NCBI GenBank assembly: GCA_900772565.1
Contig: CAAHET010000205.1
Coordinates: forward strand, 1-12,027
DNA from: an uncultured Faecalibacterium sp.
GTDB taxonomy: Bacteria; Bacillota; Clostridia; Oscillospirales; Ruminococcaceae
Direction of reading: 5' to 3'
DNA length: 12,027 bases
Shown in pieces: positions 6,311-12,027 of this stretch. The notes under the pieces are model-generated. The model did no database searches and was not told the DNA's origin. It saw only the letters and a list, made by a program, of their open reading frames with translations. The first letter of the stretch is position 1, and each line of letters starts with the position of its first letter. The position numbers were made by a program, and so were the translations under genes.

Positions 6311-7507
6311 TCACAGGATCGGGCTTTCAAGGTCGCCGGTATCTGCGATGCCGTGCTTCTCGGCATAGCCGGTCAGCATCAGGGTCAGCGCGCCGTCACC
6401 GGTCACGTTGCAGGCGGTGCCGAAGCTGTCCTGCAGGGCGAAGATGGCCAGCATCAGAGCAGTACCGGCGTTGTCGAACATCAAAACGCCGGTGATCAGG
6501 CCCAGAGAAGCCATGACAGTGCCGCCGGGCACGCCGGGTGCGCCGATGGCGAAGATGCCGAGCAGCAGGCAGAACAGGATCATGGTGCCGACGCTGGGCA
6601 GCTTGCCGTACAGGATCTTGGAAACGGTCATGCAGAAGAACACCTCAGTCAGCACAGAGCCGCACAGGTGGATGTTGGCAAACAGGGGGATGCCGAAGCT
6701 GACCATGTCCTTACGCAGGACTTTGCTCTTGCGGGCGCTCTCCAGCGCCACACCCAGCGTAGCAGCACTGGACATGGTACCGACAGCGGTCAGGTAAGCG
6801 GGGCCGTAGTGGCGCAGCACTTCCCAAGGGTTCTTGCCGGAGTAAGCACCTGCCAGCAGGTACAGCACAGCCAGCCAGATGTAGTGGCCGGCCATAACGA
6901 TGACGATGATCTGCAGGAAGGCGGGCAGCTGATGGGTGATGGTGCCCTCGTAGCTCAGGCCGCAGAAGGTGGCGGCAATGTAGAAGGGCAGCACGGGGAT
7001 GATGACCTTGCTCACGATGTCCAGCACGATGTTCTGGAACTCAGCAAGGAAGTCGCAGGTCAGCTTGCTGTTGGTCCAGGTGGCAGCCAGACCAACCAGA
7101 ACGCTCAGCACCAGAGCGCTCATGACGCTCATGATCTGGGGAATGTTCAGCTCAAAGACGACGCCCGGCAGCTCGCGCAGACCGGCAACATTGTTGTCGA
7201 TGGACAGGTGGGGGATCAGGCCGTAGCCTGCGCCCATGCTCATGAAGGCTGCGCAGACAGAGGACACATACGCGATGACGATGGCCACTGCCAGCAGGCG
7301 GGAAGCGTTTTTGCCAAGCTTTGTAATGGACGGGGCAATGAAGCCGATGATGATCAGCGGCACACAGAAGGTGATGAGCTGACCCATGATGTACTGCAGG
7401 GTCACCACAACGCCCATGGTGCTCTCGTTGAACAGCTGGCCAAGGATGATACCAACAACAATGCCCAGCAAAAGCCGGAAGGGCAGACTATTGAATAGCT
7501 TTTTCAT
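6311..7507 (-). CDS. DAACS/SLC1-family amino acid:cation symporter with divergent binding motifs
   Basis: A 398-residue polytopic membrane protein of the glutamate/neutral amino acid symporter fold, normal length. The family landmarks are seen: hairpin-1 serine motif SSAATLGVA (246-254), TM7 region IHLCGSVL (279-286), hairpin-2 APGVPGGT (323-330), and TM8 DSFGTACNVTGD (360-371). Aligned by eye to archaeal GltPh, Asp360, Thr364, Asn367 and Asp371 match Asp394, Thr398, Asn401 and Asp405. The arginine that binds the acidic side chain (Arg397) is Gly363. The sodium-site NMDGT is replaced by His280-Leu-Cys-Gly-Ser284. A neutral substrate is therefore likelier than aspartate or glutamate. Family member TcyP of E. 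coli imports cystine, which suits the cyuA gene 50 bases upstream in this operon. An AGAGGT motif lies ten bases before the ATG. Substrate and coupling ion are inferred. Confidence 0.88.
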   Translation of the reverse strand: MKKLFNSLPFRLLLGIVVGIILGQLFNESTMGVVVTLQYIMGQLITFCVPLIIIGFIAPSITKLGKNASRLLAVAIVIAYVSSVCAAFMSMGAGYGLIPHLSIDNNVAGLRELPGVVFELNIPQIMSVMSALVLSVLVGLAATWTNSKLTCDFLAEFQNIVLDIVSKVIIPVLPFYIAATFCGLSYEGTITHQLPAFLQIIVIVMAGHYIWLAVLYLLAGAYSGKNPWEVLRHYGPAYLTAVGTMSSAATLGVALESARKSKVLRKDMVSFGIPLFANIHLCGSVLTEVFFCMTVSKILYGKLPSVGTMILFCLLLGIFAIGAPGVPGGTVMASLGLITGVLMFDNAGTALMLAIFALQDSFGTACNVTGDGALTLMLTGYAEKHGIADTGDLESPIL

Positions 7508-7557
7508 AACTTTAGTACCTCTTTCTTTTTGCCCCGGAAAGGGCCGGGTGGGGAGAC

Positions 7558-8883
7558 TTATTCCGTCTCCGGGAGGTGTTTGTTCAGCATCAGATCAAGG
7601 ATCACGCTGTCGCTGGTGCCGTGGGTGCTCAGAGTGGCAAAGTTGTCCAGCGTATATTCCACATTGTGCTCCACGATGCCATCGGTGCTCTGCACCCGCA
7701 CGCCGCGCACGCCCATGGCAGCTGCCTGACAGGCGGCGTTGACGCAGGTAGAGATCTTCAGTGCGCAGTCGGCCTTTGCACCATCGCAGACCATGCCGGT
7801 AACATTGCCCACCATGTTCTGGATGGTGCAGCATACCTCGTGGTAGCCGCCGCCCAGCAGGTAGGCAATGCCGCAGGCTGCGCCGGTGGCGGCTACGGTT
7901 GCACCGCAAAGGTTGCTCAGGCGGCCAAACTTAGCCTTGATGCGGATCGCGATCAGGTTGGAAAGGGTCACGGCGCGGAGCATCTTCTCCTCGTCGATGT
8001 CCAGCCAGCGGGCAGTTGCTACGACAGGCATGGTAGCCGTGATGCCCTGATTGCCGCTGCCGGAGTTTGCCACCACCGACACCGGCGCGCCTGCCATGCG
8101 GGCGTCCGCACCGGCAGAAGCAGCGACCATGGCGTTGGTGGTCAGGTCGCGGGTCATCAGACCCTTGCGGCAGTTCAGCTCCAGATTGCGGCCAATGGCA
8201 AGGCCGTATTCCTTGGCAAGACCCTCGTCGCTGATGGTCGTGTTCACCTGTACGGCGCTGCGGATGATGTCGATGGGGTCGTGCAGGGGGTCCAGCTCCT
8301 CAGTGCAGTAATCCCAGATGGAGCGGACGGTCAGAAATTCTGCGATCTGCTCCGGGGTCACCACATCGCTGTCCCCGGCGGCGGCAGAGTCGGTGTGCTG
8401 CTTGTCCAGCGTAGCCACGCCGTCCTGCTCCACCAGCACCACGTTGGTGTGCAGGTCCCGCACCACTGCGCGGCCGGTGTGGCTGTCAGAAGTGACAAGC
8501 ACCTCAATGTAGAGCTTCTGCGGCACCTGTGCCACCTCTACCTTGACCTTGCCTGCCCCGACAAGGGCTGCGGCTTCTTCCATCTGCTCCCGGGGCACAT
8601 AGTTCATGACCTCCAGCAGGTGGACGGGGTCGCCGCCTACGGCACCAATGGCGGCGGCGTAATCCATGCCCTGATACGAGGTGCCCGGAATGCCCGCCGA
8701 CATGGCGTTTTTGATAATGTTGATGCTGGCGCGGACGGTCACGGCTTCTACCCGTGTGCCGCCTGCCTTGCGGAGTGCTGCGCCCGCCTCTGCGGCGGTG
8801 AGAGCGACCGCGCCGGGCTCCGTACAGCCCGTAGCCAGCTCCATCTCACTGTTCAGGATGCGAACGAACATCTGTTTATCCAT
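7558..8883 (-). CDS. cyuA: L-cysteine desulfidase / serine dehydratase alpha-like protein (CyuA/YhaM family)
   Basis: Cytoplasmic Fe-S enzyme family (UPF0597/CyuA) related to bacterial L-serine dehydratase. Characterised members split L-cysteine to pyruvate, ammonia and sulfide by way of 2-aminoacrylate. About 441 residues, normal length. The family signature GCTEPGAVAL starts near residue 19. GSGNQGITATMPV (near 275-287) and SNLCGATVAATGAACG (near 323-338) are conserved segments. Cys326, Cys366 and Cys373 (in VCDGAKADC) are the likely cluster ligands, by analogy with serine dehydratases. The start is ambiguous: ATG at 8883 has GGTGA five bases upstream and is preferred; an in-frame GTG at 8892 adds three residues with no better site. 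It lies between ridA and the symporter in one operon. Serine, threonine or cysteine could each be the real substrate; cysteine is favoured by family only. Confidence 0.88.
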   Translation of the reverse strand: MDKQMFVRILNSEMELATGCTEPGAVALTAAEAGAALRKAGGTRVEAVTVRASINIIKNAMSAGIPGTSYQGMDYAAAIGAVGGDPVHLLEVMNYVPREQMEEAAALVGAGKVKVEVAQVPQKLYIEVLVTSDSHTGRAVVRDLHTNVVLVEQDGVATLDKQHTDSAAAGDSDVVTPEQIAEFLTVRSIWDYCTEELDPLHDPIDIIRSAVQVNTTISDEGLAKEYGLAIGRNLELNCRKGLMTRDLTTNAMVAASAGADARMAGAPVSVVANSGSGNQGITATMPVVATARWLDIDEEKMLRAVTLSNLIAIRIKAKFGRLSNLCGATVAATGAACGIAYLLGGGYHEVCCTIQNMVGNVTGMVCDGAKADCALKISTCVNAACQAAAMGVRGVRVQSTDGIVEHNVEYTLDNFATLSTHGTSDSVILDLMLNKHLPETE

Positions 8884-8920
8884 TTGGTTCACCGTTTCTT
8901 TTCTTCCCGTGCGGGGGAAC

Positions 8921-9295
8921 TTACTTTACAGCAATGCACTCGATCTCCAGCGGAGCGTCCTTGGGCAGCTTGCCCACCTGCACCGCACTGCGTGCGGGGT
9001 AGGGCTGCGCAAAATACTCGCCGTACACCTTGTTCATCTCTGCAAAATCGTTGATGTCCGCCAGAAACACCGTAGTCTTGACCACATTGGCCAGCGTCAT
9101 CTCCTGCTGTGCCAGAATGGCCTGAATGTTCTTGAGGGACTGTGCAGTCTGGGCGGCGATGCCTTCCGGGATCAGGCCGGTGGCCGGATCGATGGGCAGC
9201 TGCCCGGACACATAGACGGTCTGCCCCGCAGCGATGCCCTGCGAATAGGGGCCGATGGCGGCGGGAGCATTAGGGGTAACGATCACTTGCTTCAT
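8921..9295 (-). CDS. ridA: RidA family 2-iminobutanoate/2-iminopropanoate deaminase
   Basis: Small cytoplasmic trimer-forming enzyme that hydrolyses reactive enamine/imine intermediates such as 2-aminoacrylate to keto acids and ammonia. The 124-residue length is normal. Family features: IGPYSQG (14-20) with Tyr17, YVSGQLP (28-34), FAEMNKVY (84-91) with Asn87, YPARSAVQV (99-107) with the substrate-carboxylate Arg102, and the C-terminal LEIECIAV (116-123) with catalytic-site Glu117/Glu119. CTCCTT at 9305-9310 is the complement of an AAGGAG site nine bases before the ATG. It is the first gene of the operon, 37 bases before cyuA. The pairing makes direct sense because CyuA-type chemistry releases 2-aminoacrylate, which damages PLP enzymes. 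Confidence 0.93.
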   Translation of the reverse strand: MKQVIVTPNAPAAIGPYSQGIAAGQTVYVSGQLPIDPATGLIPEGIAAQTAQSLKNIQAILAQQEMTLANVVKTTVFLADINDFAEMNKVYGEYFAQPYPARSAVQVGKLPKDAPLEIECIAVK

Positions 9296-9353
9296 CCGAT
9301 TTTTCTCCTTTTCCTTTTGTCAGGGTGTATCTGAAAACAAAGAAAATGACGAA

Positions 9354-9454
9354 TATTTCGCAAGCACAAGCGGGATTTAAGGCAAACAGCCGCAGGAATC
9401 CTTTGTGGATTTCAAGGCTGTTTAACGCAAAATCCAGCTGTGCTTGTAGAAATA
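9354..9454 (-). promoter_or_regulatory. Long nested hairpin in the ridA-cyuA operon leader
   Basis: Five successive arms pair in order across a 101-base span: TATTTC/GAAATA (9354-9359/9449-9454), CAAGCACA/TGTGCTTG (9361-9368/9439-9446), GGATTT/AAATCC, AAACAGCC/GGCTGTTT, and an inner GGAATCC/GGATTTC (one G-T pair) around a five-base loop. They are separated by small, mostly symmetric internal loops (AGC opposite AGC, AAGGC opposite AACGC). The structure would lie about 55-155 bases into the transcript from the promoter at 9516-9544, upstream of the ridA binding site. No T-run directly follows, so it is not a standard terminator. It may be a cis-acting RNA element or a decayed palindromic insertion. 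The pairing is seen; the function is not known. Confidence 0.55.
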
Positions 9455-9515
9455 GGCTAAATTTTCGACTTTTCAGGTACCCCTTAGGAAGAGTTGTCCT
9501 TCCCTTGCTGACACT

Positions 9516-9544
9516 ATCCTAACGCAGTGAGAATATTTTGTCAA
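9516..9544 (-). promoter_or_regulatory. Promoter of the ridA-cyuA-symporter operon
   Basis: On the minus strand, a perfect TTGACA (9539-9544) is 17 bases from TAGGAT (9516-9521, four of six -10 positions). The start point would be near 9508, leaving an untranslated leader of about 210 bases before ridA. An inverted repeat ATAATA-TTT-TATTAT (9544-9558) touches the upstream edge of the -35 box and could bind a regulator. The divergent regulator promoter begins 100 bases further upstream. Confidence 0.65.
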
Positions 9545-9644
9545 TAATATTTTATTATCATAAGAATAAATTGTCGCACATGGCAAAAACCGCCGATAAA
9601 TCCCATCAATTTGACGAAACAGATGGATACAACGCGCCTTTTTA

Positions 9645-9678
9645 TTGTAAATTTCTGTCATTTCTGCTATGATAGCAG
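9645..9678 (+). promoter_or_regulatory. Promoter of the YheO-like regulator with an overlapping palindrome
   Basis: TTGTAA (9645-9650) is 17 bases from TATGAT (9668-9673). TGC just before the -10 gives an extended -10 element. The -10 lies inside a perfect 15-base palindrome, CTGCTAT-G-ATAGCAG (9664-9678), a natural position for a repressor that blocks this promoter. Autoregulation by the downstream product is a reasonable guess, not shown. The start point would be near 9680, about 59 bases before the gene. Confidence 0.6.
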
Positions 9679-9738
9679 TAGAACTCGCGTGATAATTTTT
9701 TCTCACGCTTTCCAATGGTACAAAAAGAGGTGAACGGG

Positions 9739-10374
9739 ATGGACGCAAGACTTGAGCCTTATCGCGTAGTGGTATCCTTTCTGGGCGAAGCGCTGGGCCC
9801 GGACTACGAGGTAGTTCTGCACGACCTTACCAGTGAGGACGGCACCATTGTCGCCATCGTCAACAACCATATCAGCGGACGCACCGAGGGCGCGCCCCTT
9901 TCCAACATGGCGCTGCGCTTCATTCAGGAGCGGATGTACGAAAAGCAGGATTATCTGGCGGGCTATCAGGGCGCTTCGCAGGCCAAAGGGCGTCTGCGCT
10001 CCTCCACCATGTTCATCAAGGACAACGGCCAGCTCATCGGGATGCTCTGCGTCAACTTTGACGCCGGCAAGTACAGCCGCATCGCGCAGGAACTGCTTGC
10101 CCTCTGCGGGGCGCACACCGAGCCATCCTCTACCGGCATCGGGGTGGAGAACTTCGTCAGTTCCCTGCCTGACGCCGTGCACAGCGCTATTGCCGAGGTG
10201 ACCGGCAGCGCCGGGCTGCCACCCGACCGGTTGACGATGGAAGAAAAGATCCGCATCGTGGAGTCTTTGCACCACGCGGGCATCTTTTATATGAAGGGTG
10301 CCGTCAGCGAGGTAGCCGCCCAGCTGGGCTCTTCGGAAGCCACCATCTACCGCTATTTGAGCAAGCTGAAGTGA
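9739..10374 (+). CDS. YheO-like PAS / helix-turn-helix transcriptional regulator (DauR family)
   Basis: A 211-residue cytoplasmic DNA-binding protein. Residues about 3-110 form a YheO-type PAS domain, with LEPYRVVVSFLGEALG near the start and SSTMFIKDNGQLIGMLCVN at 88-106. Residues about 165-210 form a helix-turn-helix (KGAVSEVAAQLGSSEATIYRYL). This is the family of E. coli YheO and of DauR, the regulator of D-arginine use. I place the start at 9739, where AAGAGGTGA ends a few bases upstream; an in-frame ATG at 9715 adds eight residues without a site. It is divergent from ridA-cyuA-symporter, so it most likely controls that operon and perhaps itself, sensing an amino acid or a degradation product through the PAS domain. 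It ends at a strong terminator. Confidence 0.88.
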   Translation: MDARLEPYRVVVSFLGEALGPDYEVVLHDLTSEDGTIVAIVNNHISGRTEGAPLSNMALRFIQERMYEKQDYLAGYQGASQAKGRLRSSTMFIKDNGQLIGMLCVNFDAGKYSRIAQELLALCGAHTEPSSTGIGVENFVSSLPDAVHSAIAEVTGSAGLPPDRLTMEEKIRIVESLHHAGIFYMKGAVSEVAAQLGSSEATIYRYLSKLK

Positions 10375-10387
10375 CTGCCCTCAACAG

Positions 10388-10434
10388 CGCAAGCCCGGAA
10401 GGTCTGCAACCTTCCGGGCTTGCGTTTATTTTTT
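10388..10434 (+). terminator. Intrinsic terminator of the YheO-like regulator gene
   Basis: A perfect 15-bp stem, CGCAAGCCCGGAAGG (10388-10402) with CCTTCCGGGCTTGCG (10410-10424), has a seven-base loop and is followed by TTTATTTTTT. It lies 13 bases after the stop codon. No T-run follows on the minus strand, so it is mainly one-directional, although it also abuts the stop codon of the convergent oxidoreductase gene. Confidence 0.93.
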
Positions 10435-10435
10435 C

Positions 10436-11842
10436 TCAGCAGCCTTCTTTTTCAGCCAGCTTGCGGCCCATGAGCACGCCCATGACCGAAGCCATCATCA
10501 ATCCGCGCGTCCAGCCGGAAGAGTCGCCCAGACAGTGCAGACCCTGAATGTTGGTGTCGAGGTTCTCGTCCATCTTCACCTTGTTGGAGTAGAACTTCAG
10601 CTCCGGGCTGTACAGCAGCGTCTCGTTGGCAGCAAAGCCGGGCACCACCATGTCCAGCATCTTGATGAACTCGATGATGTTGGTCATGGCGCGGTAGGGC
10701 ATGGCGGCGGTGATATCACCGGCTACGGCGTCCTTCAGCGTGGGCTTCACGTTGGACTGTGCCAGCTCCTTCTGCCAAGTGCGCTTGCCGTCCAGAATAT
10801 CGCCGTAGCGCTGCACCATGATATGACCTGCGCCCAGCATATTGGTCAGCTCGCCCACCTTCTGGGCGTAGGCGATGGGCTGGTTGAAGGGCTCGGTAAA
10901 GTTGTGGGACACCAGAATGGCAAGGTTGGTGTTCGGGCTCTTCTTTTCCTTGAAACTGTGGCCGTTGACCACCGCAAGGTCGTTGTCGTAGTTTTCCTGC
11001 GCCACAAAGCCGCCGGGGTTCTGGCAGAAGGTGCGCACCTTGTTCTTCCACGGCTTCGGGTAGCCGATGAGCTTGGACTCATACAGCACCTTATTCACCT
11101 TTTCCATCACCTCGTTGCGGCACTCCACGCGCACGCCGATGTCCACGGTGCCGGGCTTGTGGGCGATGTGGTGCTCTGCGCAGAGCTTTTCCAGCCAGTC
11201 TGCGCCGCGCCGTCCGGTGCCGATGACCACCTCGTCCGCATACACGGGCAGCAGGCTGTCGCCGTCCTTCAGCAGCACGCCCTTGCAGCCGTCCTCTTCC
11301 AGAATGATGTTCTCGCACTCGGTATTAAAGCGCATCTCCACGCCGTTGTCTGCCAGATAGTTCTGGATGGCCAGATACAGCTCCTGCGCCTTCTCGGTGC
11401 CCAGATGGCGGATAGGGCAATCCACCAGCTTCAGACCCGCATGGATGGCGTTTTTGCGGATCTCCTTGATGTCCTCGCCGGTGTAGATGCCCTCCACATG
11501 GGGGTCGGCACCGAACTCCAGATAAATTTTATCGGTGTAGTCGATGAGCTCCTGCGCAAACTCCTCCCCGATGAGGGTGGGCAGGTCGCCGCCTACCTCA
11601 TAGGACAGGCTCAGCTTGCCGTCCGAGAACGCGCCCGCACCGGAAAAGCCGGTGGTGATGGCGCAGGTGGGGCGGCAGTTGACGCAGTGGCCTACCTCTG
11701 CCTTGGGGCAGTGACGCTTTTCCACCGGCTTGCCCTTTTCCACCAGCAGCATCTTCTTTTTGCTGCCATGGCGCAGCAGCTCCACAGCGGTAAAGATGCC
11801 GGCAGGGCCCGCACCCACGATGATCAGATCGTACTTTTCCAT
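10436..11842 (-). CDS. FAD-dependent dehydrogenase of unknown substrate (COG2509-like)
   Basis: A 468-residue flavoprotein. The N-terminal dinucleotide-binding motif is VGAGPAG (9-15), with the acidic residue ending the second strand at Glu35 (LLVEKG). A second FAD-contact segment lies at the C-terminus: LGDSSGWTRGLMMASVMG. VVIGTGRRG near residues 206-214 is the usual mid-protein glycine motif. A notable segment, residues 44-60, holds four cysteines (Cys45, Cys53, Cys56, Cys60) just before GFSGAGAFSDGKLS. The cysteines might bind a metal or Fe-S cluster or act in redox chemistry. This matches a widespread group of uncharacterised FAD-dependent dehydrogenases in anaerobes; I cannot name its substrate. 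AAAAGG lies five bases before the ATG. It appears to be transcribed alone; I found no convincing promoter in the 115 bases upstream. Confidence 0.85.
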   Translation of the reverse strand: MEKYDLIIVGAGPAGIFTAVELLRHGSKKKMLLVEKGKPVEKRHCPKAEVGHCVNCRPTCAITTGFSGAGAFSDGKLSLSYEVGGDLPTLIGEEFAQELIDYTDKIYLEFGADPHVEGIYTGEDIKEIRKNAIHAGLKLVDCPIRHLGTEKAQELYLAIQNYLADNGVEMRFNTECENIILEEDGCKGVLLKDGDSLLPVYADEVVIGTGRRGADWLEKLCAEHHIAHKPGTVDIGVRVECRNEVMEKVNKVLYESKLIGYPKPWKNKVRTFCQNPGGFVAQENYDNDLAVVNGHSFKEKKSPNTNLAILVSHNFTEPFNQPIAYAQKVGELTNMLGAGHIMVQRYGDILDGKRTWQKELAQSNVKPTLKDAVAGDITAAMPYRAMTNIIEFIKMLDMVVPGFAANETLLYSPELKFYSNKVKMDENLDTNIQGLHCLGDSSGWTRGLMMASVMGVLMGRKLAEKEGC

Positions 11843-11902
11843 GATTTCCTTTTCCTTTTCTTGTTATAGATTTGCGTATTTATGCTTTTGGGCAACGTGC
11901 TC

Positions 11903-11920
11903 GCCCTCTCCGTCACGGCG
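11903..11920 (-). repeat. Possible remnant arm of the two-hairpin repeat family
   Basis: GCCCTCTCCGTCACGGCG resembles the opening of the repeat units at 5981 and 11960 (GCCCTCTCAGTCAAAG), but no matching C-run/G-run hairpin follows. It lies 40 bases before the full unit at the window end and looks like a decayed copy. The match is short and may be chance. Confidence 0.35.
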
Positions 11921-11957
11921 TAAACTTTCTCATTGCGTCTAATGCTTTATAACGGCG

Positions 11958-12027
11958 TGCGCCCTCTCAGTCAAAGCCTACGGCTTTGCCAGCTCTCCCA
12001 AAGGGAGAGCCAAGAGCACTGCCGGAA
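11958..12027 (-). repeat. Two-hairpin repeat unit truncated by the window end (cluster C)
   Basis: This is nearly identical over 70 bases to the unit at 5979-6048, including the flanking GAGCACTGCCG tail. The main difference is one base fewer in the hairpin between the CAAAGCC/GGCTTTG arms. The arms themselves are unchanged, so the difference is confined to the loop. The element continues past the end of the window, and by analogy with cluster B further units probably follow. Confidence 0.75.

Noticed and set aside
9304..9351. A possible 15-codon serine-rich leader peptide (GTG start, four Ser codons) on the minus strand upstream of ridA, suggesting attenuation.
   Set aside because: It has no Shine-Dalgarno site, a GTG start, and no terminator/antiterminator pair behind it; serine codons in a T-rich stretch are expected by chance.
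11864..11869. TATAAC on the minus strand as the -10 of the flavoprotein gene.
   Set aside because: No -35-like hexamer at 16-18 bases; the nearest candidate, TTGCCC, is about 21 bases away.

Overview
The window looks like chromosomal DNA from a Gram-positive gut anaerobe of the Oscillospiraceae/Ruminococcaceae, most like Faecalibacterium or a close relative. This rests on GC-rich coding sequence, Shine-Dalgarno sites of the AAGGAG type, TTGACA-17-TATAAT-like promoters, and intergenic clusters of modular two-hairpin repeats of a kind I associate with Faecalibacterium. The assignment comes from pattern recognition, not a search. I see no rRNA, tRNA, CRISPR array, phage gene or transposase.

Layout. 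Positions 1-526 are non-coding: a strong promoter points left out of the window (79-107), then a repeat cluster (161-357), then the promoter of a type I 3-dehydroquinate dehydratase gene (aroD, 527-1282, +). An AT-rich gene for an XRE-type regulator with four membrane segments follows (1402-2028, +). It meets a minus-strand cluster head-on at a bidirectional terminator (2062-2104). That cluster is transcribed from about 5870 leftwards: a cation diffusion facilitator (4642-5826), a class I/II PLP aminotransferase (3399-4586) and an NADP-dependent isocitrate dehydrogenase of the eukaryote-like homodimeric type (2127-3338). A second repeat cluster (5979-6193) and a terminator (6209-6247) separate it from the next unit.

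The most interesting unit is 6311-10374. A minus-strand operon encodes RidA (8921-9295), a CyuA-type L-cysteine desulfidase/serine dehydratase-like protein (7558-8883) and an SLC1/DAACS-family symporter (6311-7507) whose substrate and sodium-site motifs are altered. A YheO-PAS/HTH regulator (9739-10374, +) is divergently transcribed. The likely logic is: import a neutral amino acid such as cysteine, cystine or serine; cleave it through 2-aminoacrylate to pyruvate and ammonia (plus sulfide if cysteine); and use RidA to remove the reactive enamine/imine. The operon has a leader of about 210 nt containing a nested inverted repeat of about 100 nt (9354-9454). The regulator's promoter carries a perfect palindrome over its -10 box.

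The right end holds an FAD-dependent dehydrogenase of unknown substrate (10436-11842, -) with a four-cysteine motif, convergent with the regulator across a strong terminator (10388-10434). A third repeat unit (11958-12027) is cut by the window edge.
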